In this document: positions 23,163 through 33,075 of the stretch, piece after piece
How positions within the stretch are numbered: position 1 is the first letter of the stretch
How the letters are laid out: each line of letters begins with the position of its first letter
Assembly: GCA_000729835.1 (NCBI GenBank)
Contig: JFHB01000012.1
Span: 1 to 64,000 of the forward strand
Source of the DNA: Atkinsonella hypoxylon
Lineage: Eukaryota; Ascomycota; Sordariomycetes; Hypocreales; Clavicipitaceae
Direction of reading: 5' to 3'
Length of the DNA: 64,000 nucleotides
The notes under the pieces: model-generated
What the model was told of the DNA's origin: nothing
The model's input: only the letters and a program-made list of their open reading frames with translations
The model's database searches: none
Program-made: the position numbers and the translations under genes

Positions 23163-23699
23163 ATGACCAATAACACCATTAACCGATCCTACAATTACAC
23201 TGCGGGCATTAGTAGGCTCATTATGGTTCTACAAGCGATAGCAGTCAATAAGTTGGGTCTTAGGAATTTATACACCTAAATTGAAAAGGCTAAGAACATA
23301 GGTTTCAATCTCAGCTACCTTAAGGAGGATGTCACTAAGCGATACGTTTCGAAGTATTACTCACAGACAACTGGAGGAGGCATTCCTGTTCTAGAGGAGT
23401 TGGACGCTTAGGAATTCGCTTTAAGCAATCACGATTGTGTGATCAAATGGACGACTGAAGCGGACAGGCAGCAGCTTGTAGAGCTTTAGGAAAATCAGAT
23501 TGTCCCCACGGTCCGATTTCAGAGTGATCCTGTGATCCACGACGGCACCATTGAAAGAGCCATGACGGAAAGAGAACAACGCCCGTATCCGCCTGTGCAG
23601 CCTAATGCACCAAGTCGAGCGCCAAGTCGGGCTTTGACACATCAACGAAAGCCGCTTCCATTATGGTCACGTGTCCGTGTGTCTTACAGATTCGTGTAA
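23163..23699 (+). pseudogene. Broken ORF with three in-frame TAA/TAG stops, probable second ORF of the same element
   Basis: From an ATG at 23163 a single frame runs to TAA at 23697-23699 (179 codons) and is interrupted only at 23277 (TAA), 23409 (TAG) and 23487 (TAG). Between the stops it reads like protein: RLIMVLQAIAVNKLGLRNLY, KRYVSKYYSQTTGGGIPVLE, IKWTTEADRQQLVEL, and a proline-rich end. All three stops are one C-to-T change away from CAA or CAG glutamine codons, as RIP or cytosine deamination would produce. No family was recognised. Closeness to the Ulp1-like remnant suggests one decayed element spanning 22.2-23.7 kb. Confidence 0.5.
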
Positions 23700-24500
23700 A
23701 GCGATAAGGAACCTTTGTGGATGTTTCTTTCACCCCCTTTATAGACAATAGGGTAGTGGAGGCAGCTGAGGTCTTGGAAGTAACGAACCCTTCGAAGCAG
23801 CCTGGCGTCTCTGCATGCACGTCAATCTTATCATGTAAGAAATCATGTCCATGCTATATTCTCAACAAGTGTGTGCCGGGACAGTCTTGGCTACAGTCTT
23901 GGCTGAAGGTGAGTAAGCCGACGGTTGTTTGTGGTCTAACGTGTGCATGTTATCTCCAAGCCTCGAGTAACGTAGAACTCCACACAATCCACCCACATTA
24001 ATCCGACGAGTTGCCGTGCATCAGTGCAATGAGGAAAATCAGGAGTAGAGTCTGAACTTCCTGCCAGGAGGCGTATGCCGGAAAGCATCATTTCTTGGCC
24101 CATATGCACACTGGGTATCCATCAGGAAGTGTCCGATCCTTGGAATATGATGTTTGATGCGTTGACGTCAGTTCATGTAGAGATCCCCATTAGGAGCCTG
24201 TAAGCGAGGTTCCTGCAAGGCGACAAAGGCCTCAACGCGTATTACCATGCAAGTTCTCGCCCAAGCCCGAAGCTCTCGGAAGATTTCTATGAAGCTACCA
24301 TTTGCAGTACAAGTCGCTCGTGTACTATGGTCCATGTTCACCTGTGCATATTGTGTTGGCGGGATTACCTCGTTCATCAGCAGAGGCAAATAGTTCACAG
24401 CATACAAGCACCAGTTATCGTACTTGCCATATGCCACAGCCAACTGTTTCATTGAACTAAAATATACATGGCAGTCTCAAAAGACCCGTCTCCAAATACC

Positions 24501-25367
24501 TTATTGCTTCGCCTCAGACTGTCCAGCAACGAAAGGCTTACCGTCGCCGGGTCCAATACGCACATCAGCAAAAATCTGCTTCGGCCGCAGCTCAACAGGA
24601 GTAACGTTCTTAGGCTGGTCGGGAATCTTCTTCTCAAGCTTCTGCATAGTCGTATCATTAGCGCCTTTCCAGAATGTCCTTTGACTATCCAACGGTTGAT
24701 GGTTCGCCGAGAGGCCACAAGTCAGAGATGTCAAGCTTACCAAGTTTTCGTAAACACACTTATTCAGCTTCCACTCAGCAGGACGGCACTGCCAAAGCTG
24801 CTGATTTCGGTCGTCGAGACACTCCCAGTGCTTACGGAATTCAGCTAAGCAGTGCGTGTTAATGTCCTTCAGCCTGTCCAATTACCATATGTCAGCCTTC
24901 CTCGATTTTGGATCCGGTAGCTGTCCCTCGCTCATCCTCCCCACAAACCAGCAATACAGCCACGGTCGGAGAGTTGAAATATGTTTCTACGTACACACTT
25001 TGCGCGCAGCGAGTCACCCGGCGACCTTCCTTCATGCAGTCGAACTCGCCGCGGCCGGGGTTGTCCGTTTTGCACTGCATATAATCATCGTTATAGTCGC
25101 GGCATCGAGCGCCAATGAAGAAGGATGCGGATAGGAGGGGAGCCGAGCTGGCACCTATCTCCTTGACAGCGGGGATGCTGTCAGGAAGCGGCGTGGTGTC
25201 GATGAGGACTTCCTGATGGAACCTGCAAATCGATCGTTAGCCATGAAACTGTTTTTCTTTCGTATAATACGTCGGCACATGTCGCTAGTCTTGGTTCAAC
25301 TCAATCGCCATAAGATAGAGCAGAACCAAGACGTGGGGAAAACGCACTGAGCTCGTCGGGTTGCCAT
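24501..25367 (-). CDS. nuo-20.8: NADH:ubiquinone oxidoreductase 20.8 kDa subunit (complex I, NDUFA8/PGIV homologue)
   Basis: Accessory subunit of mitochondrial complex I in the intermembrane space, imported by the Mia40 disulfide relay. Four exons, 25367-25348 (20 bp), 25222-24995, 24873-24741 and 24641-24501, encode 173 aa; introns are 125, 121 and 99 bp. Four CX9C motifs are visible in two coiled-coil-helix pairs: C-RDYNDDYMQ-C, C-MKEGRRVTR-C, C-LAEFRKHWE-C and C-RPAEWKLNK-C. The N-terminus (FHQEVLIDTTPLPDSIP) and the block EIGASSAPLLSASFFIGARC agree with the fungal subunit, and there is no cleavable presequence, as expected. The first exon contributes only MATRRAQ; its GTGCGT donor and the TTTGCAG acceptor keep the frame. 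It is divergently arranged with NUP57 across 497 bp. Confidence 0.93.
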
Positions 25368-25864
25368 TCTGCCTGTGTCGGGACTGCCTTGAATGGAGGC
25401 GAGAGTGAGGCATTGGGAGCTGGTACGGGTCGCTGGAAGCCGGGAATTGGGGTGAGGTTGGAATTGGCGAGCTGTGATTGGTCGATTGACTGGGTCAACC
25501 CTGACCTTGCAGACCAGAGGCAGCTTGCGTGAGAGTGCTGAAGGCAGGTGCGGCGCGGCTAACAATCACCTGGGCAATTTTGGCAGGCGGCGCGCAACAA
25601 CAAAAAAAGCTGCCGCTAGCTACCGCCAGCTACCGCAAGCCACTGCCAGCTGCGGCCCGATCTGAACGACAGCTCGACAGACCTAGTTGACAGCATTGAT
25701 TGGGAGAAGAATTGCGACCGGCGCATACTCGACGACTCAGACCTTGCCTCAAAGAACATTCAGGAAGCGGAATTCGCCATAAGTGCCATCTGGACCTGCA
25801 CTGCGACAATCCATCGTTCACCTAACAGCAAGCTTGACCAAGGCACCACTTCGACCTCGTCAGC
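25368..25864. promoter_or_regulatory. Shared divergent promoter region (NUO-20.8 / NUP57)
   Basis: 497 bp between two start codons pointing away from each other. It includes a short imperfect tandem repeat of an AGCTACCGCC-like unit at about 25608-25650 and a direct CCAAT-type motif (CAATTTTGG neighbourhood). No TATA box was obvious. Assignment as promoter rests on gene orientation. Confidence 0.5.
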
Positions 25865-27031
25865 ATGTCACTCTTTGGTCAGCCCAAGCCGCTGGGCTCC
25901 GGTGGTCTGTTTGGACAATCACAAAGCACGCAGCAGGTCCAGCCGGCTCAGCAGACGGGCAGCGTCTTTGGCCAGACCTTGGGCGGCCAGCAAAATAATG
26001 TCATGGGCAACTCCATGATCGGACAACAACAGCAACAACAACAACAACCAGTCCAGCAAATGCCTGCTTTGGCTCAATCGCAAGCTCAACTGTCAAGCTC
26101 GCTGTGGCAGCCTGGCAAGGAGACACCTCGTACGTTATATGCTGAAAGACTCGTTGTGCTTGCTCTCCTCCGAGCCGAGACCAGGCTAATACGTTGTAGA
26201 CCAGAAACCCATCCTGGATCAGATTAAGCTCGTAACTGAGAAATGGGACCCCGCCAGCCCAAGTTGTGTCTTCAAGCACTACTTCTACAACAAAGTCGAC
26301 GAAGCCCATATTCCATTTTACAAGCCTCAGCCACACGAGGATCCTAATGAGTGGGAGGAAGCATTGCAGAACAAACCCGCCCCGGGGTATATGCCGGTAT
26401 TATGCTCGGGATACACAGGTGTCGCGGATCGTCTCAAGACCCAAAGGCGGGCTATTTCCGAATTTAACATGCGTTTACATCAGATTAATGGCAGCCTCGA
26501 CGCTATATTGCAGCGTCACGAACTAGAAACCGAGGTCCGGGCACTAGCGGCGCGAAGAAGACAGACTGCTATCAGTGAGAGGTGTCTGGCTCTAGCGGCC
26601 AAGGTTCAGGTTCTGCGGAACCGTGGCTATGCGCTTAGCGGAGACGAAGATGATCTCAAGAACAGATTACAGACATTGGAAAGAGAGGTGCAAGACCCGG
26701 CTTTGGGAGCCAGAGAAGAGGAGCTGTGGAGTCGACTAATTGTCTTGAGGGGCTACTCGGATCGTCTAAACAAAGAGCTTGCTAAACCCGCTGGGCAAGA
26801 GGGCGAGGGCTTGGACCCGGAGGTGGAAGCAAAGGCAAAGAGGGTAAGTCGTTACTATCGCTGTCTTGGAAATTACAGGCTTTGAATGGCTGACACTTAA
26901 CGTAGGTTTTGGAGGATTACGAAAAGCAACTCCAGCATTTGAAGAAGGAAATAGAAGCTATTGGTCTTGATTTCGAGGAATGGGAGAAGAGCCGCAATGG
27001 TAACTCAAAGGCTAGAAGACAGCAGGGATAA
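25865..27031 (+). CDS. NUP57: Nucleoporin NUP57 (Nup54 homologue, central channel complex)
   Basis: FG nucleoporin of the Nsp1-Nup49-Nup57 channel complex. Three exons, 25865-26129, 26200-26843 and 26906-27031, give 344 aa; introns are 70 and 62 bp. The N-terminal ~90 residues are Gln/Gly-rich with only three FG dipeptides (SLFGQ, GLFGQ, VFGQ) and a poly-Gln run. The Nup54 alpha/beta domain follows with CVFKHYFYNKV, then APGYMPVLCSGYTGVADRL, and the rest is predicted coiled coil (AISEFNMRLHQINGSLDAIL to DYEKQLQHLKKEIEAIG) used for trimer assembly. The 3' end could extend through a possible GTAACT donor at about 26999, but the model ends at the in-frame TAA. The N-terminal FG region is much shorter than in yeast. 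Confidence 0.9.
26026..26047. repeat. CAA/CAG tract encoding poly-Gln in NUP57
   Basis: A run of CAACAACAGCAACAACAACAA-type codons inside exon 1 of NUP57, giving eight glutamines in a row. It is seen directly. Confidence 0.85.
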
Positions 27032-27662
27032 AGTCCAGGAAATACAATTTAGAAGCATGGAAATGTTGTGTTGCGTTTTTAGGGGTCTTGGTTTCATAAT
27101 GTCGGACTCCAAGCTACAGGCTGTTTGGTCCAGTGTATTAAGGAGATATATTAGGTTCTAGCCACTCAGAACAAGATTATCTCGTCTGCGTGATTCGGCG
27201 AGACAAGTCAATGCCTATTACATGAAGATCTGTTGCTATTCATGACTTATCGCTCAGCATCTGGAGTGGCTGGCAACGTGCTTGATTCTTGCAGCGCAGT
27301 GGGCTCTGATGTGCTGCTCTTAGCTTGACATCTCATATGCAGTGAGCAAATAAACGCCAGAGTATATTTTAAGTTCGGCGGCGAAGCAGGACGTAGCCAT
27401 GACGCGCCTCATGTCGTTTGTCTTCTATGTATATGGTAAAGATTATTCCGTACAGGGTGTCTATCTTATCATTGAACTTCGGGTCCGTATCGTACACTTG
27501 GAGGCTACATTGACCCCCTTATCTCGAATTCGTGAGCGCACTGGGTCTCATCGCGGTAATCAGATTATTCTACAGGTTGAGTCTCGGCTTCTCAGCACGT
27601 CCGCCGGCACCGAACACGATCGATAAATTGATCTCTCCTGGCCGGAGACGAAGAGGAACCGC
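27032..27662. other. Intergenic region between convergent NUP57 and TOM5
   Basis: About 630 bp, presumably the two 3' UTRs. A short open frame (27399-27626, +) has no features and lies opposite the likely TOM5 3' UTR. Confidence 0.5.
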
Positions 27663-28030
27663 TTAAAAGATTCGACTAGCCATGTCGATGGCAAAAGGAG
27701 CTATACCACGTCATCATCAATCAGTATACGTTATCCATGCAGCTGTTGGGCAAACACGAAGGTCGAGTCTTCCTCGACGTGTTCCAAGCTCCAAGCACGA
27801 AACTGGCACGGCAACATACACAAATAGAGCATGAAGGCAGTCGCGACTACCTGCTGAACGGTAAAGATAGCCTCGGACTCCATGGCGCGGATCTCCTCGG
27901 CAGACTGTTGCGGGGGTGCGACTGTCGAATATCAGCTTGTTATGCTATTACCCAATCGACTACAACAATGGTTTAGGGGATGAGGCGCGGGACAGGTTGG
28001 CAGGGTGGCAGACGTACATCCTCCAAACAT
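27663..28030 (-). CDS. TOM5: TOM5, small subunit of the mitochondrial outer-membrane translocase
   Basis: A 50-aa protein too short and too split to appear as one open frame. Three exons, 28030-28018 (13 bp), 27921-27820 and 27700-27663, with introns of 96 and 119 bp. Donors are GTACGT and GTATGT, acceptors GACAG and TATAG. The product starts MFGGFAPPQQSAEEIRAMES, continues into one hydrophobic helix (VVATAFMLYLSPFAIDM) and ends SRIF. This layout of a short cytosolic Glu-rich N-terminus, a proline in the membrane segment and a tiny C-terminal tail is that of fungal Tom5, which links Tom40 and Tom22 in the import pore. The splice junctions fall at F5 and S39 and keep the conserved LYLSPF block intact, the best support for the model. 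Confidence 0.85.
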
Positions 28031-29233
28031 TGTGAATAGCGGTGATGGATTGCTTGAAGAGGGCGGAATGAGGGATCCGTTGCGTAAAAGTTTTGCCTGG
28101 GAGGGTTGTGGGATTTACGTAAAATAGGGCGACTTCGGCCGTGAAGATGGTTGTTGATAACAGGCTAGTTAGGCTTGGGCTTCCCGAACTGCAAAATTTA
28201 TTTACGACCCTTTGCTCATGCGGGCCCACTGCTTTACTAGTAGTTCGAGAACCACGAGGAAGCCCCGAGCAGTTCCGATAAGTGAGACTGGCCAATGAGA
28301 GCGCGCGGTCGTCAGTACTGGGCCAGGTCGTAGGAAAGCGCGATGGACTGCAGCTGCTGTGTGCGCATGTGAGATAACGACCTTGAGTGACCTTTGCACG
28401 CCGATAGATAAGGACTACGTGATGTAATCTATTGTACCTAGGATGATTACCAGTACTTCTAATCTGGAGTAAATATTATTGTAGAGGAAGTACCCCTAGA
28501 CCAGTCTGTCTGATAAGCCCATAGTTCTTGTCGGTGTCGGATCGGAGCCATGTCACACTCCTGGCAAAGCTCGATCACTTATTCCCGGCAGGTCACGGAC
28601 CCACTCAATTTCCGCCACTTGACTGGTACTTCAAAGTAGGCACGACGTAAATTTAAGTACCACTCAGCCCCGCTGTTCCTGAATGTCCCACCAGCAGAGT
28701 CGTGACCTTCCAGTACCTATTTGAAGGCATATCAGGTGGTGATAAGAGATAAAGAATTAAAATGGCAGGGATGGGCTTTTTATTTTATTTTATTTTATTT
28801 TATTTTGAAAAAAAAAAAAAAAACCCCTGTAATAGCCGATAAAGCGGGAGCCGGCAAGTCGGCGCCAGCATCGCGGACGAGCTCAGATCTACTAATCGCC
28901 CGCTACCTCTTTCTTTCTCCAATCTTTGCCCCACGATCTTTTTTTTTTTCCTTCCCTCTTTTCTCACGCGCTCTTCTTTTTGTTTCTGGTTGCTCATATT
29001 TTCCTTGCACCCACAGTTCAGTTCTGCTGCTTTATGGTTCGCGTGTGGCAGTTTGTCTGTTACTCTCGGCTTTAGACTGCAGCGGGTTAACTCCACCTGG
29101 AAGTTGAGCGGTTCGGCTAAAGTCCCCGACAACAGTCGATTGGGAAGCAAAAAATCATTGTCGAGCTCGATTTGAGGCGCGGACTGCCTAGGAATCACGG
29201 CCTTGCCAGAATTTCTCTGTAGTCTTGCCCGCA
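28031..29233. promoter_or_regulatory. Divergent region between TOM5 and GCV2
   Basis: 1.2 kb between divergent starts. It contains a TTTTA pentamer microsatellite and A run at 28777-28823, followed by a pyrimidine-rich stretch (28905-28980) typical of the promoter of a strongly expressed fungal gene upstream of GCV2. No coding feature is supportable. Confidence 0.5.
28777..28823. repeat. (TTTTA)n microsatellite followed by poly-A
   Basis: About six TTTTA units, then a run of about 15 A residues, about 410 bp upstream of GCV2. Confidence 0.9.
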
Positions 29234-32200
29234 ATGGCTTCGAGACTGGCTCTCGCCCGAGGAGCACCGATGCCGTCTTCGGCCGCGGTTGTTAGCCGCG
29301 CTGCGCTGCCCACCACCTCGATCGCGCGCTCCTCCGTTGTCGCGCGATGCTTCTCTCTGTCGAGCAGAGTGGCTAGCTCTGCTATTGGCGTGCGCAAGTC
29401 TCAATTGGAGTCTCTTCGCCAGGACCCTGCTTATCAGGACATGCAGAAGACGAGTGCAGCGCATCCCGAACCATGGAAGGACTTTTCCGCACGACACATT
29501 GGTCCTCGCGACGAGGACATCCCTGCCCTGCTCAAGCAATTGGGGTCGGGGGTCGAGTCTCTCGATGCCTTTGTCGCCGAGGTCATTCCCAAGGACATCA
29601 TGTTGCCCCCTACCAGGACTATCCAATCTAAGACTTACAGCGAGTCTGGTGTTGTCGAGGCCTTCGAGGCCATGCATGCTCAGAACAAAATCCACACCTG
29701 GATGAACGGAGGTGGTTATTATCCCGTTGAAATTCCCGGAGTGATTAAGCGTAATATTCTCGAGAATCCGGCCTGGTACACAAGTTACACTCCTTACCAG
29801 GCTGAGATTAGCCAGGGCCGTCTTCAGTCCCTGCTCAACTTCCAAACCATGGTCTCCGACCTCACTGCCCTACCAGTCGCCAACGCCAGTCTGCTCGATG
29901 AGGGAACTGCCGCCGCCGAAGCCATGACCATGTCCTTGAGCCACCTCCCAACCTCTCGTGCCAAGCGTCCTGGCAAGACATACGTTGTCTCTCACCTGGT
30001 TCATGACGCGACCATCCAGGTTATGCACGGCCGTGCCGAGGGCTTTGGCATCCGCTTGGAGGTGCTGGACCTTTCCGCTCCCGAGGCGATTCAAAAGATA
30101 CAGAACATTGGTGATGATTTGGTGGGTGTGCTGGCTCAGTATCCTGATACAAATGGTGGAGTTGGCGACTACCGGAAGCTGGTTGATGTTGCCCACAAGC
30201 AAGGCACGCTGTTCAGCGTTGCCACGGATCTGTCTGCTCTGACACTTCTGACGCCGCCTGGTGAATGGGGCGCCGATGTTGCTTTTGGTAACTCTCAGCG
30301 ATTCGGCGTTCCCCTGGGTTTTGGCGGCCCTCACGCGGCCTTCATGGCGGTCAGAGACTCGAGCAAGCGACGTCTTCCTGGCCGCATCATCGGCGTCTCT
30401 AAGGACCGTACTGGAGGACGGGCACTTCGTTTAGCCCTGCAGACTCGTGAGCAGCACATCCGTCGCGAGAAGGCTACCAGCAACGTCTGCACGGCGCAGG
30501 CTCTTCTTGCCAATATGGCGGCCATGTATGCCATTTACCACGGCCCCGCCCAGCTCAAGGAGATGGCCGTGAACAATCTGCGTCATGCTCGCATGATCCA
30601 GTCTGCTGCCCTACACTACGGCCTCACTGTTCCCACCGCTACCCTCGATCCCAAAGGCCGTGTTCTGTCCGATACCGTTACCCTCAGCTTCGAGGAACCC
30701 AAGGCTTGCCAGGCCCTCCGCAAAGAACTTCTCGACAGGGGAGTCAGTGGGGGAAAAGGCTGGACCAAGAACGAGGTGGTCCTCGCCGTTCCTACCACTT
30801 TCACCCTGGATACCTATGTCCGTATCGTTGAGGCCTTACAAGCCGTCGCCAGGAAGAACCACACCGACCGAAATCTGGATATTGCCAACAAGTTCTGGAC
30901 CGAAGGCTGGAAGCCGTCTCTGGATGAGATTGTCAAGGAAATCCCTCACGTCGTTCGTCGAACGTCGACTTATCTGACTCACCCCGTCTTCAACACCTAC
31001 CACAGCGAAACCGAGATGCTCCGATATATCTACCACCTACAATCCAAGGACCTGTCTCTCGTCCACTCCATGATCCCTCTCGGCTCGTGCACCATGAAGC
31101 TTAACGGAACTACTCAGATGGAGCTGATCGGCCACAACCTGAGCTCCAACATCCACCCTCATGCCCCTGTCAGCTGCTACAAGGGATATCAGAGACTGTT
31201 CAGTGCCACCGCTGCGCAGCTCGCTGCCCTGACTGGCATGCACGCTACCTCACTACAGCCCAACTCCGGCGCTCAGGGCGAGTTTGCCGGACTGCGAGCC
31301 ATCCGCAAATATCACGAGCAGCAGCCGGGGCCCAAGCGCGACATCTGCCTGATTCCCATGTCTGCTCACGGCACGAACCCGGCATCCGCCGCCATGGCTG
31401 GCATGCGCGTCGTCCCCGTCAAGTGCGACACCACGACCGGCAACCTGGATCTGGCCGATCTGGAGGCCAAGTGCAAAAAGCATGAGAAGGAGCTTGCTGC
31501 GTTCATGGTGACCTATCCCAGTACCTTTGGCGTCTTCGAGCCTGGTGTTCGCAAGGCCTGTGAGATTGTCCACGCCCACGGCGGCCAAGTTTACATGGAT
31601 GGCGCCAACATGAACGCCCAGATTGGACTGACGTCCCCTGGGGCCCTCGGCGCCGACGTGTGCCATCTCAACCTTCACAAGACGTTCTGTATCCCCCACG
31701 GAGGCGGCGGTCCTGGCGTCGGTCCCATCTGCGTCAAGTCTCATCTCGAAGCTTTCCTGCCTCACAAGGACAGCCAGACCCCCGTGTCCAGCGCTGCATT
31801 CGGCAGCGCCAGCATTGTCCCCATCAGCTGGTCCTACATTGCCACCATGGGTAAGATTCTCTCACTTGTACCAACTACTTTATATCCCGTGTTACTGTGT
31901 CGCAATGCTGACCATCCGTGAAACTAGGCGACAAGGGTCTCCGCAAGGCCACCATCATGGCTCTCCTCAACGCAAACTACCTCCTCGCCCGACTCAAGGA
32001 CCACTACCCCATCCTGTACACCAACGACAAGGGCCGCTGCGCCCACGAATTCATCATCGACGCCCGCCCCTTCCGCGAGACGGCCGGCATCGAGGCCATC
32101 GACATCGCCAAGCGTCTGCAGGACTATGGCTTCCACGCCCCTACCATGAGCTGGCCCGTGCCCAACACGCTCATGATCGAGCCCACCGAGAGCGAGAGCA

Positions 32201-32563
32201 AGCAGGAGCTCGACCGCTTCGCAGACGCGCTCATCAGCATCCGCGAGGAGATTCGCGCAGTCGAAGACGGCCAGCAGCCTCGCCAAGGCAACGTTCTCCG
32301 CAACGCTCCCCACACGCAGGAGGACCTCATCGTGGGCGACGGCGACGGCAAGTGGCTTCGTCCGTACTCCCGTGAAAAGGCCGCCTATCCCCTTCCGTTC
32401 TTGAAGGAGAAGAAGTTCTGGCCTACCGTCACACGCGTCGATGACAGTAAGTCGAGTGCGTCCCCCCCCCTTCACTCAGACGTTTGATTAACAGTGACTA
32501 GCCTACGGTGACACCAACCTCTTCTGCACGTGTCCTCCCGTCGAAGACACCACGCACTCATGA
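29234..32563 (+). CDS. GCV2: Glycine dehydrogenase (decarboxylating), P protein of the glycine cleavage system
   Basis: Mitochondrial PLP enzyme that decarboxylates glycine and passes the aminomethyl group to the H protein; it feeds one-carbon metabolism. Three exons, 29234-31850, 31928-32446 and 32502-32563, give 1065 aa; introns are 77 and 55 bp. The first ~60 residues are Arg/Ser/Ala-rich without acids, a mitochondrial presequence. The N-terminal half begins at FSARHIGPRDEDIPALL and includes NPAWYTSYTPYQAEISQGRL. The C-terminal half has MIPLGSCTMKLN and the PLP-lysine segment HLNLHKTFCIPHGGGGPG. The short last exon supplies YGDTNLFCTCPPVED, restoring the conserved C-terminus. The ATG at 29234 follows GCCCGCA; an upstream TTG in frame was ignored. 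Length fits the eukaryotic family (about 1000-1050 aa). Confidence 0.97.
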
Positions 32564-33075
32564 CGTAAGGGTATACTTTGTGCAAAACCCAGAACAGGTA
32601 TTTTGGGAAAAAGCAATCTGCTTTTTTTGACCATGCATTTCAACATGACACGTTTCAACAAGCATGGTGTATAGTATTTTCACGCACTCATAGACGAGAC
32701 GGCTGTCTCAGAAAACGCATTTAGTGTTCTTTGATGTCCGTTTTTAAAAGAGCCCTGTCACCGCGAGGGACTGATGCCGGGCTGGCACTTGCATTTGCTA
32801 TTCGGGGGGGGGGTTTTTTTTTTTTTAAAAAAAAAGTCTACTCGCAATTCAACATCTGGCGTTTTTAGATAAAGGCTCATCTCAACATTGGGAATTTAAG
32901 ACTTGTGAGATTCTATATAAGCAATTATTATACCCTGTCGTTTTATTTAACTCGTGATGTCTGATGCGTGAAGTGTCCGTCACTTCCACTTGACCATGTC
33001 TGAACTTCTTTCTTTCTATCATCCGGTGATGCAAGGCTTTCTAGCACACTTTCATGCCAACCCTTCAAAAATACA
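32564..33075. other. Intergenic region between convergent GCV2 and SQT1
   Basis: About 510 bp of 3' flank. A G run followed by a T run and an A run lies at about 32804-32835. No gene is visible. Confidence 0.55.

Larger units (their letters stand above)
16321..24500. other. 8-kb gene-poor region with minisatellites and transposon remnants
   Basis: No intact gene was recognised. Contents seen: the CAP gene promoter, a cluster of 6- to 9-bp tandem repeats at 17.5-18.9 kb, a duplicated CTACTTACCCAG at about 19560-19583, and weakly protein-like minus-strand readings at 20.0-20.97 kb. An AT-rich stretch lies at 21.6-21.9 kb and the decayed Ulp1-type element at 22.2-23.7 kb. The 3' flank of the complex I subunit gene lies at the right end. 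Confidence 0.55.
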
